Part shown: in pieces, positions 12,429 to 25,044 of the stretch | Numbering within the stretch: the stretch's first letter is position 1 | Layout: every line of letters starts with the position of its first letter | Origin: Luscinia megarhynchos | Lineage: Eukaryota; Chordata; Aves; Passeriformes; Turdidae | Assembly (NCBI GenBank): GCA_034336665.1 | Contig: CM067570.1 | Location: 22,773,002 to 22,837,001 of the forward strand | Direction: 5' to 3' | Length of the DNA stretch: 64,000 nt | Position numbers and translations under genes: made by a program | Notes under the pieces: generated by a model | The model's database searches: none | Seen by the model: the letters and a program-made list of their open reading frames with translations, nothing else | Told to the model about the DNA's origin: nothing

Positions 12429-12559
12429 TGTGTTAAAATTTGGGAAGAATCCAACAGCAGAGCTGCTGTCCACAGGGAAGGACATAAAGGGTTTGATATC
12501 CAGGGAAGGCTGCATCATCAAGGTAGGTGTGCGCACAAGGGTGGGAAGTGTAGTAGTGC
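12429..12559 (-). CDS. ZNF385B: ZNF385B internal coding exon (partial gene)
   Basis: This is one internal exon of 131 bases. It holds the last two bases of a split codon and then 43 whole codons, ending in phase 0 after a Thr codon (ACA). Seen: the peptide reads TTTLPTLVRTPTL, then MMQPSLDIKPFMSFPVDSSS, then AVGFFPNFNT. It is flanked by CTCTTGGCAG on the acceptor side and GTAAGTAAAG on the donor side. Known: the ZNF385 family (A, B, D) carries a conserved '(P)ALVR..., QPSLDIKPF..FP' linker between its first and second C2H2/matrin-type zinc fingers. The next exon should begin MDPVQK. The MMQPSLDIKPFMSFPVDSSS wording fits paralogue B; from memory, A and D differ (for example LQPSLDIKPFLPFP in D). 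The segment contains no zinc finger and is a Pro/Ser/Thr-rich linker. The protein is nuclear; family members bind RNA/DNA and modulate p53-linked apoptosis. Compared with my memory of the human protein, two positions look substituted (A to T in PTLV, L to F in VGFF). Gene identity is a recognition, not a database hit. Confidence 0.93.
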
Positions 12560-12581
12560 CTGCCAAGAGCAAACAAAACCA
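12560..12581 (-). other. ZNF385B: 3' splice site (polypyrimidine tract and AG) of the ZNF385B exon
   Basis: The minus strand reads TGGTTTTGTTTGCTCTTGGCAG directly before the exon: a T-rich tract closed by CAG. A second AG preceded by a pyrimidine/TG-rich run (CTGTACTGTGTGTGTTGCAG) lies about 45 bases further upstream. It could serve as a cryptic or alternative acceptor, because the reading frame stays open between the two. The proximal AG is preferred because homology to the family begins right after it. Confidence 0.82.
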
Positions 12582-13418
12582 GGAATTCATGGTATTCTCC
12601 TTTCTGCAACACACACAGTACAGCTGACACAACTGCCAAGAAAAAACCATACAGGGGTTGATGAAAAGGCTCTTTAGGAGTTAATATTATTAAAGGAACC
12701 TATTTATACACAGTACAGATGAGGCAGAGCACTTCCCTATGGCCATGGATACTCAGATGCTGAAGAGAAGACATATGGTATATAAATCACACTGGCAGGA
12801 AGAATAAATCCTTTCTACAGCTGCAAAATTCTTCTTGTGCCAAAAAGGCCAGGATGGGTGCCCATGAAAGCCAAATGCTTTTGCAATTCATGGTTGCCTA
12901 CTAGATCAGCCAGCACAGACAACACATGTATGCATGGTGAAATGCAGAGGTTTGTTTCCAAATAGTGATCTGCATGTTATATTTTCCTTCTTCTGACTAA
13001 CCATCAGGTGCTACACAAACACTATTTCATCTAAAGTGTAAAAAATTGCATTTTTTACCGTGCAAGGGAAATATTAGAAAATAGACAACCATTAAATAAT
13101 CAGCTAGCATATAGATGAACATAATTATTTACATGCAATGCTAACTATTTTCTAAATTGGAGGTCTCCAAACAAAAGATTTTTAGAAATTTATATGCCAA
13201 TTTTTTTTCTGTATACATTTAAGATCATTGCCCAGCATGATCCCAAAGGAATGGGCAGGCACAGACGTCCAAATATTCATTTTTAACTAGATATCTGCCC
13301 CATTCATACAATAAGTGTGCCTAACACAGCTCCCAGCTATGCCAGTGGGAGTATTTTTTTCCCTGAAACCATACAAAATAGATTTCAAATAAAATTTCCC
13401 TCATTGAAATACAAAGTG

Positions 13419-13456
13419 AAAAAAAAAAATCACCCAAAAAAACCCAAAAAAACCCC
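13419..13456. repeat. A-rich tract with two CCCAAAAAAA units
   Basis: A11 is followed by 'tca' and then two perfect tandem copies of the 10-mer CCCAAAAAAA (13433-13452) ending in CCCC. This is a short minisatellite-like low-complexity block. Confidence 0.85.
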
Positions 13457-16400
13457 TCCTCAGTGTCTCCTTTCTGGGTTGAATAAATAATTCAACACTG
13501 ACAGGACCAGGCAGTAGAACATAAGTGTCCCACACCTCTAAAGAAGGGTGAGTCACTCTCTGCCTCTCCTACCTCTGTCACAATTTCTCCATAATTACCT
13601 CCTTCTCCCACTCATCAGTGGCCAGCAGCTGGGAGCATAACAGGCCTCTCAGGAGCTTCCCTTGTCTCAAGCACAGCTTACACAACACCTGAGCTTTTTC
13701 TCATAGAAGTCATCTGAGCTTTTCTAACCCAGCCAGGAAGGGGATGGGTAGGAGGGAAGGGGAGAGGGACTGAGAGGGAGCTAGAATGAGGGCGTTAGAA
13801 AAGTAAACAAGCAATTTTCCTTGTCTTTTCCCATAACATAAAATAATTTGTATTCACTTGCAAAATGCCAGGCAATCCCTATGGGCTGCATGAGCACCAG
13901 TCCTCCACTAAGGGATCTCCTTCTGCCTGTTAAGGACACACAAAACTGAAGGCAAAGGAGAGATTTTCCTCCTCCTCGCTGTCCTGCCTCCACACTCACA
14001 ATTTCAAGCCCATCTTATGGTATCTAAAATGAAAGCTAAGTTCAGAAGCCAGATGGGGCTGCATGGATTTTTTTGGATGACCAAACACTTGCAACTAGCC
14101 CTGAGCTCAAATTTTGTTGATGTTGGAAAGACAGTCATTTTGATCTCAGCTGCAGCACAGTAAACATTATATTATGGTGTAGCAGATGAATAGCAGGCTG
14201 TAATCTATTCTCTGTTTCTTCTATAGGAAAAGCATGATGATTGGGGTCAATGACAGCCATGCAGAGAGAATGTTTCATACCATCCCAACAGAGCTGCACA
14301 ATTTGAATGGAAAAATATGCTTGAGAAACTCTCCCAGAATCTTTTCTCCCTTCTTCTATCCCAATACTTGCATAAATGTCAGATTTATTCCTGCATAAAC
14401 CCATGGGACTAATTGACAGTTGTGCCTAATTAACTGTATGTCAAAGCTTATTCAAGTGGAGTCACAAATGTCAAAAAGCTAAAGGCTAACATGCCTATAG
14501 TTTCTTATTAATATCCATAATGGAAAAGATGAATCAATAGGAAAGCAGTGTGTCAGAAAATTTGTCCAAAGAAAGTATCTTCAACTGCAAAAATGATTGT
14601 TTCTACTGGCTTGTTCTGAAACAGTAGATTTACATAATTTGGATTTCAGAGTTGCATTCAAACAGGAGCTATGTTGTATTCAATTACCTAAAGGGCCATC
14701 ATCAATCTAACTTCTGCAAGTTTCTCTTTGAAGTTCATAAGCAATTAAAGATCTGTGAAGTTAAAGAAGACCTGTCCTCTCTTTACATAAACGTACTTCA
14801 ATCAAGCTATAGTTACATATTTTAACTCAATTTTACAGAAAAGAAAAACCAAACCAAAATAGATTTAAATTGTGACTGACATTTGATATCAAAGTTACTT
14901 TTTTGATGCTGTCCTTATTCAATGTATAGAAAACATTTGACATAAAATCTTTAAAGCATCCTACTGACAAAAATGCAACCTTCTTTGTACTTCTTGCTTG
15001 AGCACAGATTCTTTCATGTGAAAAAGACACCTGAAATCTCTCTCTAGTTTTGCAGTCCATGGTATTTCTGCTGCCAGAGTAATTTATAACCAGGAGACTA
15101 GAATACATTTGGAGTCCACACAGAAAAGAAAACATATACACCTACCAGACTGATTAGTAAAGACATTAATCATAAAAAATGTGTTCGATAACCCTGTTGG
15201 ACTGAGGATTGGCTTTCAGACCCACCTCTGAAAGCCTCTGAAGGAATTATGAGGCCAAGGTGACCTAAATTACAAGTAGAAGCACTTCATGACAAAATCA
15301 TCAAATCAAATGCAATAGGGCAGTTTTACCCTGGCGTTGCTCCCAATGGTCAAATAGATTTTCACCACTACTCCACCAAATCTTTATCCACACCTGAACT
15401 AAGCAGGAATACTAGCACAAAAAAAAATATGTCACTGACAAACTTCATTATCTTAATGAAATTACCAGATGTTTACCATTTCATTAGCATTTTAATGATA
15501 AACACAACTTACCATGTCAAACACGGATTGTTTTAAACTACCTGTAAATCTTTGGAATAAATATAACTGCTCTTTCTTGTAGAGGCATTTGCTTATTCCA
15601 GCTTCATACTTGTTAAAAAATATTTTATAACTTGAATTTTGACTCCCACAGCAGGAGTTATCTATGTACTGGGAATGCAAGCTGTGGACAGACTTTGCAA
15701 AAGGCACTGATCCCCACTGGTCCCTTTTACCCTTGCCAAAGAGGAGGAAAAGAGGTTTTCAGATGACCCAAACTATCTCATTTTATTAGAAGTTTTTCTT
15801 CCACCTACACATATTTATCTGAACAAACAAGTTCCTGTGGAGCAGGTGCTGCTCCTCTTTGGCCATGTTCACATGGCTTTGCATACACTGCAATGCACTG
15901 GGACACTGGTGTTTCTACAGAAGTTAGGAAATGTTGTAATCTTGTCCCAAATTTAATTGGCCTCCAACAAGCAAGGTGCAATCGATTAAGCAGTGCAAAT
16001 GATATTTTTGGGGAGCAACTAGAAAGTCTTGCATTTGTCACTCCTGTGGCAAGATGTGTTCCCAGGGGCCAGTGAAGCAAACTTTAGCCTGTTGTCAGCA
16101 AGGGGACAGGTGGCACAGGGACTGGAAGAGTCTCTACCAACAACTCCTCTGCTTTTCCAGCTTCACAGAAAAAACACAGAATTCCAGACTAGCAAGATTG
16201 CAGTTTTGGCAGAGGGAATCACAGTTAACTCTGGCCATGGTAAACAGTCTCTGGTCCTCTTCTTCAAGAAAAAGTGGTGCCAAGTTCAGTCAAATCTAAA
16301 TGCTCAACTTCACCCTCATATCTCCTGAAAACTATTTGTGACACTTTGTGATTTTCTCACCAAGTGGTTTTCTTTATCACTGAAAAACACAAAAAAAAAG

Positions 16401-19400
16401 TGTAGTGCCTGCTCATTAATTCCTCAGATTTGGGTCATCATTAGACCATTAAACAAAGCAAGCCCTCTATTCCATCACAAAACACACATAAAACACGTTT
16501 TGTGCATTATTTCAGCTTGCTTCAGGAAATTAATAACATTTCAGACTTGAAAGCATTCTCTGCCAACATATTCATTAACAGCAACTATAGAGAAATCTGA
16601 AGCCATACTCAAAGTCTCTCCTGTTTTCCTGTTACCTAAAGATGTTACTACAAAGGAAGCAATCCACATTCAGAGCAAGAGCAGTGCAAGAGTAACTGAA
16701 GCACTCTCAGGACTCAACAGAAGTATTTTGGTGACAAATTTCTGTGCACTGGACAATCTACATCCACCTCAGACTGCACATGGTTGCATTTGTTTTAACT
16801 CGTGCCATTGACAGTATTTAGGAAAATTCCAAAGGGACACTGAGATATTCAAAATACCAACCACTACTTATGTGCCTTACACTGACAGTTTTCAGTTATG
16901 GACATGCTGTGCTGGTTTTTCATCTCTGAATTTTCTGACCATTTTCAGCTATGAAGAACCTTTACTTTCTACAGTAATGTTGAGTAGTCTTTCCTGGCCC
17001 CAGAACAATAGCAATGTAACTGGTATGATGGATCAGTTCTGGGCTTTCTTCCCTTCACCTTTGTAGAACTGTGTTTTTGAGACACTGCTCGAGCCAACAG
17101 TACTCCCTTTGAGGGTGAATGACACATTGCTCCTTTTGTTTTGCCCACACTAGGTCAACACCAAAAATAAATTGAAATTTGATGCTCCTGAAATGAATGG
17201 AAGCTCTGGTACTTAGTCAATCCAAAAAATCAACCATCACTTACCTAATGTTGATATTACATATAACTAATTTAGAAGGCCTGCATAGCTATATATTGCA
17301 TGTAATTTCATGTAAGAAATCTAAAAATAAAACCAAACTTTACAAGTAAGCATATCTTCATTGGATCAGATCCTTCCTCATTGAAATATTAGTTGGTTAT
17401 TTTGAATTACTTTGACTTCCATTAATTGTTAATATTCCTTTGCCTAGCTAATTATTTTCCATCTCCAAAGCCTTATGATAAAATGGTTATTAAAAAAAAA
17501 AGTAGATTATAGATAATAAAAATTATGCACATACTTGATAGGAAGATAATGAAAAAACTGATATTGAAAATTTCTCTTATGATGAGTATTGAAAACAACT
17601 ATGTCAATACTTATTGCCCTAAGCTCTAAATACAGTATATCAAAATCACATACATGGACAAATAATGATATCTACTGGGGATAGGGGGGCCGCAGAGGGA
17701 GAAGATAGAAACAAAACAATAGGAAACTGGAATTTCAGTATTTTAGAGACAAATGTGTTAGAGAATTAATAAAAAAAAAAATCAATCTTATACTTCTTGC
17801 AGTTGTACTGAGTTTCTAATACTTTTCAATAACAACAGAAATCCCCACAGGTTTTTTATAGAAGATACCAGAACAGATGGAGTGGGAAGTGAGGTCCAAT
17901 AATTAGAAGCAGAACAGATTATCTTGCATTTTCCCTAAATAGCTGTGTTAAACTGCCTGATCATACCATCAGGAAGAGCCCTGTCCTTGCTGTATTTGCA
18001 GGATGTGTGACTCACACTCCTGTCCCCCCCAGTGCAGCTGGCCCTGCATGTTCCTGTGGCTCAGGACCTGCACACCTGCACAGCAAAGAGCAGAGTTTAC
18101 AGCAGCTGTGCTTCACTCTTCATTTCACACTTTTCTTCTCAGTATTGACATCCCCAAGCCAAGTGAATGCCACAAGCACTATACTGCTATCAAAGCAAGT
18201 TTGTTAGCACTGGCTCCTTGTCAAGTCTAAGCAATTAAATAAATTACAAAACATCCTTTACTATATTTAGAAGAAATATGCTGGCAGGAGTACAATTGCA
18301 ATTTGCTATTATCTGTAGATACTATGGAAATATTTGCCATTAGCTTCTTAAAAGAGATAGTTCTCTAGACTTCTAAAGCAATCCAGACTATTTGTTTGGC
18401 TGAAAAATAGAGTGCCATGTCAAGGCATAACATGTTCAAGCTCAGTAAGCTGGATTTTTTCTGATAAAACAATAACAACTATTAATAAATGCAATGCTCT
18501 GGCCTACATTAAGGTCGGCTGAAGCTTTGCAGTCTGTCCCTGTTGGCTTTTCTCAGAATCCCCTGGATTGGTCAAGCTTCTCCCTCTGGTCTCCACTGAC
18601 TGAGTTAGCAGCATTACCCCCTCTTCTGCCCTTATCTGCTTCTAGGAAACATTGCTTTGGACTTGTTTTCGCTTTGAAGTTTTCCAAGTATAAGAGAAAA
18701 AACAGCTGCATCTTTTTCAGCTCTCTGTTCTCCTGCCATCTGGACTAATGGAGATCTTTCTGAAATCCTTAGGATCCTTTTACTTGATTCGTTTAAACCA
18801 GCCCCCACCCCTGCCTTTTGTCCTGTCCCAACCCAAAAGCATGGAGAGGTGTTTGCTTTGCTGCTGTCCCCTTAACTGAAAACATATCAGGTAATACCTA
18901 CTGAAGCCACAATCTTGTCCAGAGCATGGTACAACATCTATAATAGTCTCCAATTTTTTAATCTCAGTGCATGTCCTTGGGTGCTGGGCACCAAGTCTGT
19001 AACTGTCCCAAGATTAAGCACTGCACTCCCTTCCCTTCTGATTCAGGAAACACAAGTTTTCTTACAACCTGAAGCTTCCCTGATAAAGAACAGGAGCAAA
19101 ATAGTCCAATATATGCCTCATTTGCTTTTCCTGCATAATACACAATCTCCTATACAAAATACAGTTACAGTTACCCAAGTTGCTTCTGTTTTTTTTTTAA
19201 GTTTTCCTATTGGTATTGCCATGTAAATATCCTTCAGATAAAAGACGGCTGCGAGAGCTAATTTAGGTTATTCAAAGAGGTCTCTTGAAAATATTGGCAA
19301 AGGAAATGCAGGTCTCCACCAAATGAAATCTATTTTCGTTCCAATTATAATCTTCAAATTTTCAGAAATTTCAAAAGGAGTTTGTACATTTAATCCGTTC

Positions 19401-20399
19401 CTTTTCTATCCAAACCATCACAACACCAGTCACAATCTTCCCCTTACTTGCCATCATTTCCATAGCTAGGCACATGATTTTAGAAGAGCCACTATCTTCC
19501 TTTTTAAAAATAAAAACCAACAATACAGGGAAAAAAGGCAGATTTTAAAGGCGTCATGGTATTGTCCATATAGTCTACACATGTTCCACATTGAATTTAA
19601 TTGCTCTGCCACAGCATAGGCCACACAGCACACAAGCACCTGTCCAGAACAGATCAAATAGGTGCATGTTTTTGCTAGCTGTTGCCCCTAACTAAAGCAA
19701 CAAGAACATCTTCATAGGATTTCCTGGAGGATTTCAACTTCCTCCTAATCAGATCTACTTCCTTGAACAACTACATCAAGGGACAAGTCAGAGCTTAAGC
19801 TTTACAAGTACCAGGGCATCCTGTAGCACCATACCTGGAAAAAAATAGTGCAGAGACCTCACTCCACACATGAGAGTAGGAGCCAAGCTTAGCACTTCTC
19901 TCACCTAAAAATACAAAGAAAGATACTTGAACCTGCCTGTGGAAAGAGCACAAGAGCTGCAGCATTCTTCTAGCTTTCTAAAGTTCTGTAGGCCATTTAC
20001 AAAAGGAAGGCAAGCACTACAAGTCTACCAGTTTATCAGAAGCTTCATATGCTTTTGCTCTGACCACACAATTATGAATGATTTTAGCAAACCAAAAGGC
20101 ATAATAAAACACATAACATGTAATCCTGTAAAGGCTTCCCACTATTAATCAGTGCCATGGTGCTTACTTTAGTCACTAAGGTTATAATCCACCACCTCTG
20201 CAGTACTTAAACATCTGTATATGCACATATAAACAAACAGTTTAGACTCAGAGGCAAATAATTTCATTTCAACACGGTGCTTTTGTGACTTTAGGTGCTG
20301 TGAGATAGTGAGCACCTATCAAGCCTGAACAAACCTTTGCTGTTGTAATTGTGTGTTTAGCTTTGATAATCAGCAAGCAGAGCACACCACGTGCCTGAA

Positions 20400-20505
20400 A
20401 TGTGCCCCCTGATTCTTGGGGCTATCCTGTGCAAGAGCAGGAGCTGGACTTTGATGATCCCTGTGGGTCCCTTCCTACTCAGAATAATCTGTGATTATGT
20501 GAGTT
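20400..20505 (+). repeat. CR1 LINE 3' tail, short fragment
   Basis: The end matches the CR1 closing motif: 'cctgtgcaagagcaggagctggactttgatgatccctgtgggtcccttcctactcagaataatctgtgattatgtga'. The 'ccctgtgggtcccttcc...actcagaat' wording is a different CR1 subfamily end from the copy at 1.3-1.65 kb. Only about 100 bases are clearly recognisable; sequence to the left (20290-20400) may be a more decayed part. Confidence 0.88.
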
Positions 20506-21180
20506 TTTGCAACTTAACCCCAGAAATAGGGCAGCCTGCTATTCAACATTAAAATATAACCTAAAAGATTGATAAACTGAATTTCACTGGCATTTTCCCT
20601 TCTATTCTTCTTAGAATTAAACTTAAAAGGGCTACTAGCTAGCTGTCTGCTACAGAGCTGTATTTAAAATAACTTCTGGGGGAAGAAAGAAACAAAAAAA
20701 AATGAAAAAGAAATGGTGTCTGTCTGAATTTTTTGAAAAGTTCATAAAAGGGGACCTCGGAGCACAGGGTTACAGACAGCATGTGGTCATGGCATTCAGA
20801 AGATCAAAGTCCACAAATCCTGTCTCTCTTGAATTAAGGTGCACTGCTTTACTTATTCTCAAAGTCAGCATTGATGAATTAGTAAGAACTTGAAAACTTA
20901 CAAAACTAAAATATATGCTATCTACCTTCTATTTACACTGGGGGAGAATGAAGACAATAGATTTCAAATTAGCAGATCTGCTAGCTCACACCACCACATT
21001 TGTGATGTTATTGAACATTAATTAAACACAGGTATATGACTAAAAACCCTGTTCTGCTTTGGGGTGCAGCAGTGCTCCAGCCCTGCCAGGACTAGTACAT
21101 AAAGACTTTTGATGCTGTTATGTTTCCAAAGAATGCATGACATGACCTTCAACAGTTCTACCCTCAGCTTACCTTCAGAA

Positions 21181-21222
21181 AGAGAGAAGAAAAAAAAAAA
21201 CAGAAAAGAAGAAAAGAAGCAG
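21181..21222. repeat. Purine (GA)-rich low-complexity tract
   Basis: Almost pure A/G on the plus strand ('agagagaag' then A11, 'cagaaaagaagaaaagaag'). It is simple sequence. Confidence 0.8.
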
Positions 21223-24200
21223 GTAGGAGAATGCTTCTGATAAATTAAATTGACATTGGACTAAAAAAGAATTTTTTTACCCAAGCATTTGAACTGACTT
21301 AACAGTGCTTCAACTGATTTAAGCCTTTCAAAAAAATACTTCTATTTTCTCCTAGTTTCCCAGAGACTAATTAATATCACATTAATATGATTTTTTTCAT
21401 CAACTAAATGTAATTAATCAAACACTATGCTGAAAATAAAGACAAATAAAGAGAAGTGTGAAAGCATTTTTCAGAAATGTGCCATACAGCTTATATCTAT
21501 TTCCCATGATGACACCAGGAGCAGCTGGGGAGCCCCACTGCTCCTCTTCTCATACCACTCCCCTTGAGCCAGCACAGGGAATCACACCAATACTAAACAA
21601 ACACAGACCAACAAAAGAGAAATCTGCCCTCAAGCAGACCAGTGAGCTGGTCGAGCTGAAGTCACAGTTGTGAAACAGAGAGAACCAAGTTGGCTGCAGC
21701 GGAAATGAAAAATTTTGTTGAGCACTGATGAGTCTTATTGTCATCCAGACTCATCTGAACTGGGCCTTATCTTTCCTGCAGTGTTACAGTCAATTTTCAT
21801 GCCTGCCACATTGTGTTTCTGGTTATTTCTCTCAGGATGGTATCTGTTTAAGTTGACAACACGGCAGTGTTAACTCAAGTTCATCTTATAAACACAGCAG
21901 CCAGTCCTGCATTCACAGAATAGGGATTCCTGCTCATGTGCTGCATTGGTTATTACTCAGCTCTTGATTTCCTTTATAGACTTTGGCATAATTCATTTTT
22001 CCTTTACTTCAAAGAGAATATAACCTATTACTTCTTAAAGTAAGCCTGTTTGTTTTTCTCTTTTAAAATTACTGTGACCCCATCAGTTCTCTCCCTGCTC
22101 TGGAACCTCTTTGACAAGCACCACAGATCTGTATTTTCATCCATGCAAGTATCCTTGTGGTATGTCTGTCAGAGCCAGAGCTTTGAAGATTCTGGTTCAT
22201 TGAGACACTCTGACCTGCTCTTGCAGGCTTTTTCTGTTTATATTGGCAACTGTCACATGAAAACCACTGATCTTTCTAACAAAAAGTAATTAAAAACTGG
22301 CCCCATGCAAACCAAACTTCTTGGTTTTATCTGACTCTAATGATAACAATCCACCTTTTAATTTGGTATTTTGTAAGTATTGTAAGTGCACTTACAGAAA
22401 GATTTAAGTTTCAATTATTTTCTGTATTTTTCCTATAGATTCATATTGCTCTTTCTTCATCATTCTTAGCAATTTAAACCCCTTTCCATTTCCTACCTCT
22501 ACATATAGCTCATGTAGGAGCCTCTTGTAAGTCTGTAGGAATTTTATAGTTTAGCCAAATGATTCTTGCCACATTTCCTAACTTGCCTCTGCCATGAGAC
22601 AGTTTGCAGCTGTGTTCTTATTAGGGTTTCTTTAGAAGAACTTACAAACCCTTACAGTATGCTTGATAAAAAGAAATATCCTGATAAGGATATCTTAGAG
22701 AAAAAAAAACCTCAATCCTCTTTTCAGGACTGATTTCATTACTGCTTGTTTGGTGTGTTACCATGTTGCAACATTTTGCTGCATAATTAAAAACCAGGCA
22801 AGATGGCTATTCTGTCTTTTTTTTTCCCTACTAAAAAGCAACTCCCCCTCAGTTCTAATAAATAATGTTTTTCCTACCTTAAAAATAAGTGTAAGATTTC
22901 CTTCTAATTTTAAAAACAGTCATCAAATACTTAATATTCAGAGTCCTAAATGCTGGTTTAAAGATGAATCTAAGTAGCAGAAAGAGTCCTGCTTGCCTCC
23001 TGGAACAGGTAGTGTATTTCCCTTTCACTTCTAAATCCCTGGTTATATACTGTGGTAAATAATTAAGCCTGGAATTCTGAGTAGTGAGAGAGAAGCAATG
23101 AGTCCCTTCACTTTTTTTCCTCCCTGTTCTGATGCCTGATTTAAGAATGTGCTTGAATTTCCAATCACTGGGCTTTAAATTCACATTTAAACATTCTTAT
23201 TAGTTCTCTCAAGAGAACCACACATCTTTAACCTCACTTCATACTTTGTAATTGGCAAGACTGAAGAGAGGATTTTCTGACTGAAAGGCAATGCACATTT
23301 GACAGAAAGCATATGGTTTGAAATACAACTTTGTATTTCTAAAATATTCAAAACTTAACAACGAGTGTTGAAACTATATAATTCAAAGAAAGGGTGTTTT
23401 GGTTTTGTGGAGAGAATTGGGCAAAAGCACAAAGGAGGAAAAATACTGCTATTACAAAGGCATGGCTTCCACCCCCAGTGATGTTTCTAGTGGCTACAAT
23501 GCCACTCCTAGCAAAAAGGAGAGCAGAACCACTGAAATGCTACCCAGATTCCTGGAGAAAATTATTCATGTAAGATTCTAAAGTCACAGTTGAAGGCATT
23601 TGATGAGTATACTTTTAGACACAAAGAAATCTTTAAAATTCTTTATCTGTAATATAACTCTGCTTTTCTCTTTTAACTGCCTATATTTACAAAACCAAGA
23701 CAAGCAAGCTTGCTGTTGTAAACTTAAGATCTGGAGCTATGATGTGTGATGTACAAAACTCTGGCATATAATTCAAACGTAGATCTATTACCCTGGTGCA
23801 AATCTGTCATCATTCCTTTTAAGTCCAGAGAATCACCAGGATTAGCAGCAGTGCAAGTGTGAAATCTGGGTGAATGACTTCAGCAGGAGCAGCTCTGTCT
23901 AGGGGCAGCAGCTGCCAGGTCAGACACCATAGTGAATGAACCTTTCCCAGTGCAGAGCAATAGCAAGACAAGGTACCCAAGTATTTGTTATCAGATTCAT
24001 GTTGTCAGTTTGGTACTACATGAATAGAAACTGCTACATGCTCTTTGTTGGCTAATAGTTCTCAAACTGCAGCACAGAGGAACCCATTGAGGGCATGAAA
24101 CATGCCCACACTGACTGGGAAGAGGCGACAGCAGCACTTCACAGAGCAGCACTTGTAGGAGGAACCCAGCAGGGGAGCCGAGCAGAGTGACTTGGAGTGC

Positions 24201-25013
24201 AGGGAGGGCAGCACAGCCCACCCACTCTATTTATTGCCACTTCTATTGGACTCGCCCTCCACTTCCTTGCAGATGTCTGAATTACAACATCCTACACAAA
24301 TATCTGCTAGAGTAGCGTGCTAAATCTGCAAGGGAAGGATGAAACTGGCTCCCTAGTTAAGGTCAAGGCTGGTATGTTTCTGTGGATGCACCAGACAGTT
24401 TCACAGTTCATCATGCATTCCAGAATGGTTTAAAATATGCCACGTATCTTCCCAATAGATACATCCTTTCAGAGTGAAACCATACCCCAGAATACACTCA
24501 GGGCTTTATAACCTAAGGATTCTAACCAAAGTCCCTGATTCAGGAGCTGGAGTTCCTTAAGCAGTTGATCAAGTAGGCAGCTCTGAACTTGCACTCTGCA
24601 GTTGCAGTTCATTCACCTGCAGAAGGATCCCACATTTTTTTAACACTTCCAGGAGCAGCACAAGTGATCTACCTCTACCTGGTACTGGTGGTACCTACCC
24701 CTTGTAATTTCTGTGTCCTTTTTCCAGAATTTTCAAAACAGTTCTGATGAACTATTCGACTTGGGTCTGGGAGACATTTCTCCATTACTACAGTATGTGT
24801 CTGTCAGCAGAAGGGAGATCAGATAACTGAATTTAAAACAAAAAAGCCAACCAAACAAAAAAAAACCAGGCAAAGCGAAATTCAATCCTCAGATATGTTT
24901 TCTATTATAAAAGAACAGAATTGTATGTCACATACTTTAAATGCTTTATGGAACACACTTGAATTATGGAATACACATTAATTGATTACTATGGTAGTGC
25001 CTAAACTAAAATT

Positions 25014-25044
25014 AAAAAAAAAAAAAAAAAGAAAAGAAAAAAAA
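25014..25044. repeat. A-rich tract (A17 plus GAAAA units)
   Basis: A17 (25014-25030), then gaaaag and A8. The following 70-codon frame at 25044-25256 begins at its edge and is not supported as a gene. Confidence 0.85.
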
